Below, piece after piece: positions 15,797-26,843 of a DNA stretch of 64,000 bases. The position numbers were made by a program, and so were the translations under genes. The DNA is taken from assembly GCF_029909975.1 (NCBI RefSeq), contig NZ_CP094516.1:2294001-2358000 (forward strand), read 5' to 3'. How positions within the stretch are numbered: position 1 is the stretch's first letter; the number at the start of each line of letters is the position of its first letter. The notes below the pieces were generated by a model. That model did no database searches. It saw only the letters and a list, made by a program, of their open reading frames with translations, and was not told the origin of the DNA. This DNA is from Bradyrhizobium sp. ISRA430 (GTDB lineage: Bacteria > Pseudomonadota > Alphaproteobacteria > Rhizobiales > Xanthobacteraceae).

Positions 15797-17170
15797 ATGA
15801 CCTCCCAGCACAGCAAAACATCGGTCGCAGCGATCTCGATCTTCGCCAGCGGCGGCATGGCGGCGGCCAAGTTCGTGGTCGGGCTCGCTATCGGCTCGCT
15901 CGCATTGATCTCGGAAGCCCTGCACTCCTCGATCGACCTGGTCGCGACCATCATCACTTGGGCCGTGGTGCGGGTATCCGACAAGCCCGCGGACGAGGAG
16001 CACCATTACGGCCACGGCAAGCTGGAAAGCGTCTCCGCGCTCGGCGTTACCGCCCTGCTCTACGTGCTCGCCGGCGGCATTCTGGTCGAGGCCTATAGCC
16101 GCCTGCACGAGGGAACCCCGCCGCCGACCATTTCGGCTGTCCCCTTCGTCGTGCTGGTGATCGACATCGTCGTCAATCTGTGGCGCGCCCGCGCGCTCCA
16201 CCGTGCGGCGCGGGAGACCCGCAGCCAGGCGCTGGCCGCCGACGCGCTGCATTTCGCTTCCGACGTCATGGGCTCCCTTGCCGTCATTGTCGGCCTGGTC
16301 CTCGCCGCCTTCGGCTTCTGGTGGGGCGACGCCGCGGCGGCGGCCGCCGTGGCCGTGATGATCGCGGCGCTCGGCCTGCGCATGGCCGGCTCGACAGTGC
16401 AGACGCTGGTCGATCGCGCGCCGGAGGGCGCGCAGGAAAAGGCCACGGCCGCGATCCGCAGCGTCCCCGGCGTGATCGACGTCGAGCGGTTGCGGGTGCG
16501 CATGGTCGGGGCGACCACGTTCATCGACACCATCGCCAAGGTACCGCGAACCTATCCGATCGACCGCGTCGAGGACATCAAGCGCAATGCGCAGGCTGCC
16601 GTCGGCAAGGCGTTCGGCGATGCCGACCTCACCTTCACGGCAGTCCCCGTCGCGCGCAACAACGAGACCGTGCGCGACCGCATCATGGTGATCGCGCGCA
16701 ATTCAGGCCTCGCCATCCACCACGTCACGGTGCACGACCTCGGCGCCAAGCTGATCGTCGGCATCGACCTCGAGGTCTACGGCGAGATGCAGCTCGTGGC
16801 CGCCCATGACATCGCCAACACGCTGGAGCGCAACATCAAGGAGGAATTCGGCGAGGACGTCGAGGTCGACGTCCATATCGAGCCGCTGGACCCGGAACTG
16901 CCGTTCGGCGTCGACGCACCGCCGGAGCGGGTGCAGACGATCGCAGCCGCGCTCGCCGACTATGCGCGCGGCGGAGAGATCCACGACGTGCACAATGTCC
17001 GTGTCCGCAACACCGATGCCGGCGAGATCGTCAACTTCCACTGCCGCGCGGCGCCGTCGATGAGCGTGATCAAGGTGCACGAGCAGGTCGACGCGATCGA
17101 GCGCGCGCTACGCCGCAACTTCCCGAGCGTGAAGCGCGTGATCAGTCACGCCGAACCGCCGCGCTCATGA
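15797..17170 (+). CDS. Cation diffusion facilitator (CDF) transporter with extended C-terminus
   Basis: 457 aa; typical CDF proteins have about 300. Roughly six membrane segments occupy residues 10-205. The transport site is of HxxxD type in both helix 2 (EALHSSIDL) and helix 5 (DALHFASDV), with the HYGHGKLE loop, fitting Zn, Fe or Co more than Mn. After the membrane part come successive ferredoxin-like ZT-dimer segments (about 210-290, 290-375, 385-455) instead of one. It would export divalent metal by proton antiport at the inner membrane. No metal regulator is adjacent. Confidence 0.9.
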   Translation: MTSQHSKTSVAAISIFASGGMAAAKFVVGLAIGSLALISEALHSSIDLVATIITWAVVRVSDKPADEEHHYGHGKLESVSALGVTALLYVLAGGILVEAYSRLHEGTPPPTISAVPFVVLVIDIVVNLWRARALHRAARETRSQALAADALHFASDVMGSLAVIVGLVLAAFGFWWGDAAAAAAVAVMIAALGLRMAGSTVQTLVDRAPEGAQEKATAAIRSVPGVIDVERLRVRMVGATTFIDTIAKVPRTYPIDRVEDIKRNAQAAVGKAFGDADLTFTAVPVARNNETVRDRIMVIARNSGLAIHHVTVHDLGAKLIVGIDLEVYGEMQLVAAHDIANTLERNIKEEFGEDVEVDVHIEPLDPELPFGVDAPPERVQTIAAALADYARGGEIHDVHNVRVRNTDAGEIVNFHCRAAPSMSVIKVHEQVDAIERALRRNFPSVKRVISHAEPPRS

Positions 17171-17277
17171 CGCGACACGCGCAGAGGAGTCACACGTTCT
17201 CGTTTCGGACTCGCAGCGCACGCAAGATTGCGTACGCTCGGCGCGCAAACTCTCCATTGGATAAGAATTATTTCGCG

Positions 17278-17292
17278 TTAACGATTCGTTGA
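17278..17292 (+). promoter_or_regulatory. Possible CtrA-binding site upstream of the PAS kinase gene
   Basis: TTAA-CGATTCG-TTGA, one base from the alphaproteobacterial CtrA consensus TTAA-N7-TTAA, in an AT-rich dip about 105 bases before the start codon. Suggestive only. Confidence 0.3.
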
Positions 17293-17396
17293 CTCTCGAC
17301 AGGCCGCGAAAACTGGATTCAAATCGCTGTGATTCGGAAGGGTTGTGGGGCTGCTTCCGGACAGTGTTGCAAGCAGGTTTTCAGGGGGCCGAAGGC

Positions 17397-19724
17397 ATGG
17401 CGCGCGCAGACGCCGCGAACGCGTGTGCTCAATCCGATTCGATCAAGGGATTGGCGCAGTCGATCGCGAAACCTGCCTACCACCGGCTGCTGATCGCCGA
17501 GCCGGCGCTGCGACGCGCCGTGCCCACGCTCATCATCGCCTTCCTCATCACCATCTGCCTTGGCGCCTTCGTGCAAGTCGTCGACCAGACGCGCCAGAAG
17601 CGGCAGGTGATGCGACGCGACATCTCCGCGCTGGCCGACCTGCTCGCCGAGCGCATCGACCGCCTCACCTCGTCGCGCATTGAGCGGCTGAAGAACATCG
17701 AGAGCCTGCCGACGCTGCTGCCCGATCTGATCCCGTCGTGGGGGACGGCCTCGGGCCGCCACATCATCGTCACCTCGGCCGGCGTCGACCGCCGCATCCT
17801 CGCCCGCATTCCCGTCGACACCGACCCGGCCGGCAATGACCGCCTGCTCGATGCGATCACCACGGCGCAGTTGGTGGCGACGCCACCGCGCGACACCAAC
17901 GTCTCAGAGATGATTCTGCCGAACGGCAACGCCGCGATGACGACGTCGCGGCCGATCCGGTCGCTGCCCGGCACGGTCACCGTGATTCAGGAGCGCAACG
18001 AGCCGATCTGGGGCTCCGACGCGGCGCTCTCGGTGACGCTGTCGGCGACCACAGGCTTCGTCGTCCTGATCCTCGGTTTCGCCTTCCACTGGCAGTCGAC
18101 GCGCGCCCGCGAGGGCGACTTGATCAACGACGCCGTGCGTGGCCGGATCGACACCGCGCTCAACCGCGGCCGCTGCGGCCTGTGGGACTGGGATCTGTCG
18201 CGCGGCCGAATCTTCTGGTCGCAGTCGATGTTCTCGATGCTCGGCCTTGACGGCCGCAACGAGCTCCTCACTTTCGGCGAGGTCAATGCGCTGGTGAAGT
18301 CCGACGACATCGACCTGTTCGCGATCGCCGACCAGCTCATCTCTGAGAAGATCGACCACATCGACCGGACCTTCCGCATGCAGCACGTCGACGGCCACTG
18401 GATCTGGCTGCGCGTCCGCTGCGAAAAGGTGCGCGGGGCGACCGACTCCAGCGTGCACCTGATCGGGATCGCGGTCGACATCACCGAGCAGAAGAGCCTC
18501 GCCGAGAAGACCGTCGAAGCCGACCTGCGCCTGCGCGACGCGATCGAGACGATTCCCGAGGCCTTCGTGCTGTGGGACGCCAGCGACCGCCTCGTGCTCT
18601 GCAACTCGCACTTCCAGCGCCTGCACAAGCTGCCCGACACCGCCGTGATCCCCGGCACCTCCTACGAGACCGTGCTCGAGGTCGGCCGCATGCCGGAGGT
18701 GCGCACCCGCCACAACGAGACAGCAAGCAAGAGCCCGGGCGCGCGCACCTTCGAGGCGCAGCTCGACGACGGAAGCTGGCTGCACATCAGCGAGCGCCGC
18801 ACCAAGGACGGCGGCTACGTTTCGGTCGGCACCGACATCACCCGCATCAAGGAACACGAGCAGAAGCTCGTCGACAATGATCTGCGCCTGCGCGCCACCG
18901 TGATCGACCTGAAGCGTTCGCAGGCGGCGCTGGAGCGCCAGGCGATCGAGCTCGCCGACCTCGCCGAGAAATATCAGCGGGAGAAGACCCGCGCCGAGGA
19001 AGCCAACCAGACCAAGTCGAAATTCCTCGCCAATATGAGCCACGAGCTGCGCACGCCGCTGAACGCGATCATCGGCTTCTCCGAGATCATGGGCAGCGGC
19101 ATGTTCGGCGAGCTCGGCTCCGAGAAGTACCAGGAGTACTGCCAGGATATCCTGACCAGTGGCCACTATCTGCTCGAGGTCATCAACGACATCCTCGACA
19201 TGTCCAAGATCGAGGCCGGCCGCATGAAGCTCGACATGGAGGATCTCGACCTGTCGCGGACGCTCGCGGAATCCTTAAGGGTCGTCTCGGGCCGGGCCGA
19301 GGACAAGAACCTGACGCTCGATGCCGACATCGCGAAATCGATCTCGGTCGTCGCCGACCGCCGCGCCACCAAGCAGATCATCGTCAACCTGCTGTCCAAC
19401 GCGGTGAAATTCACGCCCGACGGCGGCCGCATCGTCGTGCGCAGCCGCCAGCTCGACGACAGGATCGTGCTGATGATCGCCGACACCGGCATCGGGATCG
19501 CGCCGCACTCGCTGGCGCGGTTGGGACGCCCGTTCGAACAGGTCGAAAGTCAGCTCACCAAGACCTATCACGGCTCGGGACTTGGGCTTGCGATCGCGCG
19601 CTCGCTGGCACAGCTCCACGGCGGCTCGATGCGGCTGCGATCGAAGATCGACGTCGGCACCGTCGTGCGGGTGACCCTGCCCCGCGACGCCAAGCTGACC
19701 GCCCGGATTTCGGCGGCGGCGTGA
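17397..19724 (+). CDS. Membrane PAS sensor histidine kinase, PleC-like
   Basis: 775 aa from the ATG at 17397; a TTG-initiated extension of 36 codons is possible but less likely. Membrane segment 1 lies near residues 36-60 and segment 2 near 208-230, enclosing a periplasmic sensor domain of about 150 residues. Two PAS domains follow (about 245-365 and 375-490), then a coiled coil. The phosphoacceptor is His549 in NMSHELRTPLNAIIGFSE. ATPase boxes are NLLSNAVKFT, DTGIGIA and GSGLGLAI. There is no receiver domain and no adjacent regulator gene. The architecture resembles the PleC/DivJ group that feeds DivK; that assignment is inference. Confidence 0.85.
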   Translation: MARADAANACAQSDSIKGLAQSIAKPAYHRLLIAEPALRRAVPTLIIAFLITICLGAFVQVVDQTRQKRQVMRRDISALADLLAERIDRLTSSRIERLKNIESLPTLLPDLIPSWGTASGRHIIVTSAGVDRRILARIPVDTDPAGNDRLLDAITTAQLVATPPRDTNVSEMILPNGNAAMTTSRPIRSLPGTVTVIQERNEPIWGSDAALSVTLSATTGFVVLILGFAFHWQSTRAREGDLINDAVRGRIDTALNRGRCGLWDWDLSRGRIFWSQSMFSMLGLDGRNELLTFGEVNALVKSDDIDLFAIADQLISEKIDHIDRTFRMQHVDGHWIWLRVRCEKVRGATDSSVHLIGIAVDITEQKSLAEKTVEADLRLRDAIETIPEAFVLWDASDRLVLCNSHFQRLHKLPDTAVIPGTSYETVLEVGRMPEVRTRHNETASKSPGARTFEAQLDDGSWLHISERRTKDGGYVSVGTDITRIKEHEQKLVDNDLRLRATVIDLKRSQAALERQAIELADLAEKYQREKTRAEEANQTKSKFLANMSHELRTPLNAIIGFSEIMGSGMFGELGSEKYQEYCQDILTSGHYLLEVINDILDMSKIEAGRMKLDMEDLDLSRTLAESLRVVSGRAEDKNLTLDADIAKSISVVADRRATKQIIVNLLSNAVKFTPDGGRIVVRSRQLDDRIVLMIADTGIGIAPHSLARLGRPFEQVESQLTKTYHGSGLGLAIARSLAQLHGGSMRLRSKIDVGTVVRVTLPRDAKLTARISAAA

Positions 19725-19736
19725 GGCGCCACTAAT

Positions 19737-20630
19737 TTAGACCTGAAGCCCAGGCGCCACCTCGCGCGCGACGTTGACCAACGCCGCGATCAGCGGCGTC
19801 ATCGGGTCGCGCTGCGGGATCACCATGCCGATGCTGTAATTGACGTCGGGATCGACGATCGGGATCGAGCGGACGGTATCGGAAAGGCCGAGAGTCTCGG
19901 CCAGCTTGGCCGGCATCACGCTCGCCCAGCGTCCGGTCTTGACGTGGGTGAACAGCACGAGCAGCGAATTCGAGGTCAGCGTCGGCGTCGCCTCAGCGCC
20001 GACCGAGCGCAGCGCACGGTCGATGATCCGGCGGTTCTGCATGTCGGGCGTCAGTAGGCAGAGCGGCACTTGCCCGACCTCTTTCCAGGTTACCGTCTCG
20101 CGGTCGCCGAACATCGCATCCGGCGCGGTCAGGAGACGATAGCTCTCGTTGTAGAGCGGGATGGTGCGCACCCTGCCGATCGGTTCGTTCTCGATATAGG
20201 TCAGCCCCGCATCGACCTCGAGATTTTCGAGCAACCCCAGCACTTCGGATGACGTGGTGGACTGGATGCGGAAGCGCACGTCGGGATGCCTGGCGCGGAA
20301 CGGCGTCGTCAGTGCGGCGACCATGCCGAGCACCGTCGGGATCGCCGCGATGCGTATCTCGCCGGAGAGCTTGTCCTTCAGCGAGTTGATCTCCTGGCGC
20401 ATCGCGCGCGCATCGCCGACGATCCGCCGCGCCCAATCCAACGCGCGCTCGCCTTCGGGCGTGAAGCCCTGGAAGCGGGAGCCGCGCTGGACCAGCATCA
20501 CGCCCAGGATCTCCTCAAGCTGCTTCAGCCCGGTCGACATTGTCGGCTGGGTGACACCGCAGGCCTCCGCAGCCCGTCCGAAGTGCCGCTCCTTGGCGAG
20601 CGCCAGCAGCAGTTCAAGCTTATCGATCAA
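19737..20630 (-). CDS. LysR-family regulator, divergent from fds operon
   Basis: 297 aa. The N-terminal winged HTH spans residues 1-60 (LALAKERHFGRAAEACGVTQPTMSTGLKQLEE), and the remainder is the two-lobed effector-binding domain. It is divergently oriented with a 235-bp shared intergenic space before fdsG, the classical layout for a LysR activator of the neighbouring operon, so it is the likely formate-dehydrogenase regulator (often called FdsR). The effector, perhaps formate, is not determined by sequence. The gene ends 12 bases from the end of the convergent PAS-kinase gene. Confidence 0.9.
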   Translation of the reverse strand: MIDKLELLLALAKERHFGRAAEACGVTQPTMSTGLKQLEEILGVMLVQRGSRFQGFTPEGERALDWARRIVGDARAMRQEINSLKDKLSGEIRIAAIPTVLGMVAALTTPFRARHPDVRFRIQSTTSSEVLGLLENLEVDAGLTYIENEPIGRVRTIPLYNESYRLLTAPDAMFGDRETVTWKEVGQVPLCLLTPDMQNRRIIDRALRSVGAEATPTLTSNSLLVLFTHVKTGRWASVMPAKLAETLGLSDTVRSIPIVDPDVNYSIGMVIPQRDPMTPLIAALVNVAREVAPGLQV

Positions 20631-20865
20631 CCGTCCGTCCCCTTGTCCGTCCCGTTGGGTTTGCGCGTGGCATGCAAGCTAGCACGCCCGGCCTGCACCA
20701 ACACGCAAAAACCGCCAGCGGATACGAGTTTCATTAGCGTTCCGTATCGACCAATTGCACCCGCCAATCGATCCGAATTCCCGATCGCAGCATGAGACAG
20801 CTTTATTGATCTTCGAATGATTCCAAATACTCATGGGGCGTCGGACACCGAGTTGAGAATGAAGA
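20631..20865. promoter_or_regulatory. LysR-fdsG divergent promoter region
   Basis: A shared 235-bp control region. An AT-richer part at 20740-20825 includes ATTGATCTTCGAATGATT (20805-20822) around a TTCGAA core, with T-N11-A spacing as in LysR sites. No unambiguous -35/-10 was identified. Confidence 0.4.
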
Positions 20866-21338
20866 ATGACAACGGTCTACGAACCTTGGGACGAAACGCG
20901 CGGCGCTGAGATCATCGCCGAACACGCTCAGCAGGAGGGCGCTACGCTGGTCATCCTCCATGCCCTTCAGGAGGCGTTCGGCTACGTGCCGGAGGCGGCG
21001 ATTCCGATGGTGGCGCAAGCGCTCAACCTGTCGCGCGCCGAGGTGCATGGCGTCTTCACCTTCTATCATGATTTCCGCCACAAGCCGGCCGGCCGTCACG
21101 TGCTCAAACTCTGCCGCGCGGAAGCGTGTCAGGCGGCGGGCGGCGATGCGCTGGCTGCGCGCGCCGAGGCGAAGCTCGGCGTGTCGCTCGGCAACACCAC
21201 GGCGGACGACCGCGTTACGTTGGAGCCGATCTACTGCCTCGGACTGTGCGCGACCGCGCCATCCGCGATGCTCGACGGCCGCCTCGTTGGCCGCCTCGAC
21301 GAAAAGCGCCTCGACGCGCTGGTCGCGGAGGCACAGCG

Positions 21339-21342
<4 letters not shown>
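20866..21342 (+). CDS. fdsG: NAD-dependent formate dehydrogenase, gamma subunit
   Basis: 158 aa, a NuoE-like thioredoxin-fold [2Fe-2S] protein. Ligands are the two Cys in KLCRAEACQAAG and the two in YCLGLCATAP. The N-terminal helical bundle includes LHALQEAFGYVPEAAI. It passes electrons in the diaphorase part of the cytosolic Mo-dependent formate dehydrogenase FdsABG, which oxidises formate to CO2 with NAD. It is the first gene of fdsG-B-A-fdhD-D and is coupled to fdsB by an ATGA overlap. Confidence 0.95.
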
Positions 21343-22895
<1,553 letters not shown>

Positions 22896-22905
22896 GAGAA
22901 CGACA

Positions 22906-25779
22906 ATGTCTCTGATCGAAGAAATCGACTTCGGCACGCCGCGCTCGAAATCGGAAACGATGGTGACGCTGACCATCGACGGCAAGGAGATCTCGGTGCC
23001 CGAGGGGACCTCGATCATGCGCGCGGCCATGGAAGCCGGTCATCAGATTCCGAAACTGTGCGCGACCGACATGGTAGATGCGTTCGGGTCCTGCCGCCTG
23101 TGCCTCGTCGAGATCGAGGGCCGCGCCGGCACGCCGGCGTCCTGTACCACGCCGGTGATGCCCGGTCTCGTCGTGCACACCCAGACCGAGCGGCTGAAGA
23201 AGCTGCGCAAGGGCGTGATGGAGCTCTACATCTCCGACCATCCGCTCGACTGCCTCACCTGCGGCGCCAATGGCGACTGCGAATTGCAGGACATGGCCGG
23301 CGCCGTCGGCCCGCGCGATGTGCGCTACGGCTATGAGGGCGAGAACCACGTCTTCGCTAAGTCCAACGGCGACGTGAATCCCGCCTGGATGCCGAAGGAC
23401 GAGTCCAATCCGTACTTCACCTACGATCCCTCCAAATGCATCGTCTGCTCGCGCTGCGTCCGCGCCTGCGAGGAGGTGCAAGGAACCTTCGCGCTGACGA
23501 TCTCGGGCCGCGGCTTCGACAGCCGCGTCTCGCCCGGCATGAGCGAGAGTTTCCTGGGCTCCGAATGCGTTTCCTGCGGCGCCTGCGTGCAGGCCTGCCC
23601 GACCGCGACGCTGACGGAAAAGTCCGTGATCGACATCGGCCAGCCCGAGCATTCGGTCGTGACCACCTGCGCCTATTGCGGCGTCGGCTGCGCCTTCAAG
23701 GCCGAGATGCGCGGCGAGGAAGTCGTGCGCATGGTGCCCTACAAGGACGGCAAGGCCAATCGCGGCCATTCCTGCGTCAAGGGCCGCTTCGCCTGGGGTT
23801 ACACCAACCACAGGGAGCGCATCCTCAAGCCGATGATCCGCGAGCGGATCGAGGACCCCTGGCGCGAGGTGTCGTGGGACGAAGCGTTCTCGTTTGCCGC
23901 GGCCAAGATGCGCGGCATCCAGAAGACATACGGCCGCGACGCCATCGGCGGCATCACCTCGTCCCGTTGCACCAATGAAGAAACCTATCTGGTGCAGAAG
24001 CTGATCCGCGCAGGCTTCGGCAACAACAACGTCGATACCTGCGCCCGCGTCTGTCACTCGCCGACCGGCTACGGTCTTGCCACCACATTCGGCACCTCCG
24101 CCGGCACGCAGGATTTCGACTCGGTCGAGGACACCGACGTCGTCGTCATCATCGGCGCCAACCCGGCCTCGGCCCACCCCGTCTTCGCCTCGCGTCTGAA
24201 GAAGCGGCTGCGCCAGGGCGCGAAGCTGATCGTGATCGATCCGCGCCGCACCGAGATGGTGGAATCGCCGCATGTGAAGGCGCTGCATCTGCCCTTGATG
24301 CCCGGCACCAACGTCGCGGTGATGACCGCTCTCGCGCATGTCATCGTCACCGAGGGCCTCGTCAACGAAGCCTTCGTGCGCGAGCGCTGCGACTGGAGCG
24401 AGTTCGAGGAGTGGGCCGCGTTCGTTGCCCAGCCGAACAACAGCCCGGAGGCGACCGCGATCCTGACCGGCGTCGATCCCAAGGCGCTGCGTGAAGCGGC
24501 GCGCACCTACGCCACCGGCGGCAATGGTGCGATCTATTACGGCCTCGGCGTCACCGAGCACAGCCAGGGCTCGACCACCGTGATCGCGATCGCCAACCTC
24601 GCGATGGCGACTGGCAATATCGGCCGCCCCGGCGTCGGCGTGAACCCGCTGCGCGGCCAGAACAACGTGCAGGGCTCCTGCGACATGGGCTCGTTCCCGC
24701 ACGAGCTGCCCGGCTATCGCCATATCGCAGGCGATGCCGTGCGCGAACAGTTCGAGGCGCTGTGGAACGTCAAGCTCAACCCGGAACCGGGCCTGCGCAT
24801 CCCCAACATGTTCGACGCTGCGGTCGAAGGCACCTTCATGGGCCTCTACGTGCAGGGCGAGGACATCCTGCAGTCCGATCCGAACACCTCGCACGTTGTG
24901 GCGGCACTATCGGCGATGGAATGCGTGATCGTCCACGACCTCTTCCTGAACGAGACCGCGAACTACGCCCACGTCTTTCTGCCCGGCTCGAGCTTCCTCG
25001 AGAAGGACGGCACCTTCACCAACGCCGAGCGTCGCATCCAGCGCGTGCGCAAGGTGGTGACGCCGAAGAACGGCATGGCCGATTGGGAGGTCACCATCGG
25101 CCTTGCCAAGGCCATGGGCTTCGAGATGAACTACAATCACCCCTCCGAGATCATGGACGAGATTGCGGCGCTGACACCGACCTTCGCAGGCGTCTCCTAC
25201 GCCAAGCTCGAGGAGCTCGGCTCGGTGCAGTGGCCCTGCAACGAGACGGCGCCGGCGGGCACGCCGGTGATGCATATCGACGGCTTCGTCCGCGGCAAGG
25301 GCAAGTTCGTCGTCACCGAATATGTCGCGACCGACGAGCGCACCGGTCCGCGCTATCCGCTGCTGCTGACCACGGGCCGTATCCTCAGCCAGTACAATGT
25401 CGGCGCGCAGACGCGGCGCACCGAGAACTTGGTCTGGCACAGCGAAGACCGGCTGGAGATCCATCCGCACGATGCCGAGCAGCGCGGCGTGCGCGATGGC
25501 GACTGGGTGCGGCTGAAGAGCCGCGCCGGCGAAACCACGCTGCGCGCCGAGATCACCGACCGCGTCGCACCGGGCGTCGTCTACACCACCTTCCATCACC
25601 CGGACACGCAGGCCAACGTGATCACGACCGACTATTCGGACTGGGCGACCAACTGCCCCGAGTACAAGGTCACGGCGGTGCAGGTATCGCCGTCGAACGG
25701 CCCGTCCGACTGGCAGAAGGCATATGATGCGCAGGCACGGCATTCGCGCCGCATCGCGCCGGCCGAGGCTGCGGAGTAG
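22906..25779 (+). CDS. fdsA: NAD-dependent formate dehydrogenase, catalytic alpha subunit
   Basis: 957 aa. The N-terminal [2Fe-2S] domain uses Cys52, 63, 66 and 80. A His-ligated [4Fe-4S] cluster uses His112 and Cys116, 119 and 125. Two ferredoxin clusters use Cys178-188 and Cys221-231, and the proximal cluster uses Cys255, 258, 262 and 290. The molybdenum ligand is Cys383, followed by His384 in RVCHSPTGYG; it is a Cys, not a Sec, enzyme. The bis-MGD-binding domain fills the remainder, with the C-terminal molydopterin-binding fold near the end. It oxidises formate released by Oxc/Frc or from C1 metabolism. Confidence 0.97.
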   Translation: MSLIEEIDFGTPRSKSETMVTLTIDGKEISVPEGTSIMRAAMEAGHQIPKLCATDMVDAFGSCRLCLVEIEGRAGTPASCTTPVMPGLVVHTQTERLKKLRKGVMELYISDHPLDCLTCGANGDCELQDMAGAVGPRDVRYGYEGENHVFAKSNGDVNPAWMPKDESNPYFTYDPSKCIVCSRCVRACEEVQGTFALTISGRGFDSRVSPGMSESFLGSECVSCGACVQACPTATLTEKSVIDIGQPEHSVVTTCAYCGVGCAFKAEMRGEEVVRMVPYKDGKANRGHSCVKGRFAWGYTNHRERILKPMIRERIEDPWREVSWDEAFSFAAAKMRGIQKTYGRDAIGGITSSRCTNEETYLVQKLIRAGFGNNNVDTCARVCHSPTGYGLATTFGTSAGTQDFDSVEDTDVVVIIGANPASAHPVFASRLKKRLRQGAKLIVIDPRRTEMVESPHVKALHLPLMPGTNVAVMTALAHVIVTEGLVNEAFVRERCDWSEFEEWAAFVAQPNNSPEATAILTGVDPKALREAARTYATGGNGAIYYGLGVTEHSQGSTTVIAIANLAMATGNIGRPGVGVNPLRGQNNVQGSCDMGSFPHELPGYRHIAGDAVREQFEALWNVKLNPEPGLRIPNMFDAAVEGTFMGLYVQGEDILQSDPNTSHVVAALSAMECVIVHDLFLNETANYAHVFLPGSSFLEKDGTFTNAERRIQRVRKVVTPKNGMADWEVTIGLAKAMGFEMNYNHPSEIMDEIAALTPTFAGVSYAKLEELGSVQWPCNETAPAGTPVMHIDGFVRGKGKFVVTEYVATDERTGPRYPLLLTTGRILSQYNVGAQTRRTENLVWHSEDRLEIHPHDAEQRGVRDGDWVRLKSRAGETTLRAEITDRVAPGVVYTTFHHPDTQANVITTDYSDWATNCPEYKVTAVQVSPSNGPSDWQKAYDAQARHSRRIAPAEAAE

Positions 25780-25783
25780 GCGC

Positions 25784-26611
25784 ATGCACGTGCCGGTCCA
25801 AGCCATCGACCGCGAGATCTGGCGCGATGGCGCAGCCTCCAAAGGGACGCGTCTGATCCCGGAGGAGAGCCCGCTCGCGCTGACCTACAATGGCGGTACA
25901 TATGCCGTCATGATGGGGACGCCGCAGAACCTGGAAGACTTTGCCGTCGGCTTCAGTCTCAGCGAAGGCATCGTCAAATCGGTCGACGACATCCAGTCGC
26001 TCGAAGTGATCCGCCTCGACGAAGGCATCGAGCTGCGCATGTGGCTGGCATCGGAACATGCCGGACGCATCAGCGAGCGCCGGCGGCACATTGCGGGGCC
26101 GACCGGCTGTGGCATCTGCGGCATCGATTCCATCGCCGAAGCCGTGCGGCCCGCGGCCGTGGTGCTGCAGGGGCAGAGCTTTACGCCTGAGCAGATCATG
26201 GCGGCAATGCAGGCCATCGCGCCGCTGCAATCGATCAACCTGCAAACCCGCGCCGTTCACGCCGCTGGGTTCTGGTCTCCTGCCGGCGGCATCGTCGCCC
26301 TGCGCGAGGATGTCGGCCGCCATAATGCGCTCGACAAGCTCGCCGGCGCGCTGGCGCGCAGCCGGACGAATGCAAGCGGCGGCATGGTGCTGCTGACGAG
26401 CCGTGTCTCGGTGGAGATGGTGCAGAAGACCGCCGCGATCGGCGCGCCAGTGATAGTTGCGGTCTCCGCCCCCACTGCGCTTGCGGTCCGCACGGCGGAA
26501 GCCGCCGGCATCACGTTGATTGCCATTGCCCGCCAGGACGGGTTCGAAGTGTTCACACATGGCAGCCGGGTTGTCGTCCGCGTTGCCACGGAGGTTGCCG
26601 ATGTCGCCTGA
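25784..26611 (+). CDS. fdhD: Formate dehydrogenase accessory sulfurtransferase FdhD/FdsC
   Basis: 275 aa, starting 4 bases after the fdsA stop. FdhD-family features are EESPLALTYNGGTYAVMMGTP, the CxxC-type loop GPTGCGICGIDSIAEA, and GGIVALREDVGRHNALDKL. FdhD transfers sulfur to the bis-MGD cofactor and is needed for active formate dehydrogenase; in Fds operons the homolog is called FdsC. Its 3' end overlaps fdsD by 11 bases. Confidence 0.93.
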   Translation: MHVPVQAIDREIWRDGAASKGTRLIPEESPLALTYNGGTYAVMMGTPQNLEDFAVGFSLSEGIVKSVDDIQSLEVIRLDEGIELRMWLASEHAGRISERRRHIAGPTGCGICGIDSIAEAVRPAAVVLQGQSFTPEQIMAAMQAIAPLQSINLQTRAVHAAGFWSPAGGIVALREDVGRHNALDKLAGALARSRTNASGGMVLLTSRVSVEMVQKTAAIGAPVIVAVSAPTALAVRTAEAAGITLIAIARQDGFEVFTHGSRVVVRVATEVADVA

Positions 26612-26834
26612 CCGCCTGATCTACATGGCCAACCAGATCGGCACGTTCTTCCGAAGCCAGGGCCACGACAAGGCCGTGCCTGGGATCGCCGAGCACATCA
26701 AGAAATTCTGGGATCCCCGGATGAAGCGCGCGATCTTCGCCCATCTCGATGCCGGCGGCGCGGGCCTGGAGCCGAACGTGCGCGAGGCCATCGCCTCGCT
26801 GAAGCAGGCTACGTCCCTTCCAGCAGCGCCGTGA
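26601..26834 (+). CDS. fdsD: Formate dehydrogenase delta subunit
   Basis: 77 aa. The ATG at 26601, with GGAGGTTGCC upstream, lies inside the end of fdhD. It matches the FdsD family: DRLIYMANQIGTFF, then GIAEHIKKFWDPRMKRAIFAHL near the middle. FdsD is a small protein required for activity and assembly. The last 48 bases are duplicated at 29094-29141, and their complement still encodes TALLEGT-stop, resembling the GlnE C-terminus, so the ancestral fdsD and glnE genes appear to have overlapped tail to tail. Confidence 0.9.
   Translation: MSPDRLIYMANQIGTFFRSQGHDKAVPGIAEHIKKFWDPRMKRAIFAHLDAGGAGLEPNVREAIASLKQATSLPAAP
26787..26834 (+). repeat. Left copy of 48-bp direct repeat bounding the inserted segment
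   Basis: GCCATCGCCTCGCTGAAGCA and onward to GCGCCGTGA. It matches 44 of 48 positions at 29094-29141 without gaps. It is the 3' end of fdsD and, on the complement, a vestige of the 3' end of glnE. Confidence 0.9.
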
Positions 26835-26843
26835 GAGGCCGCT

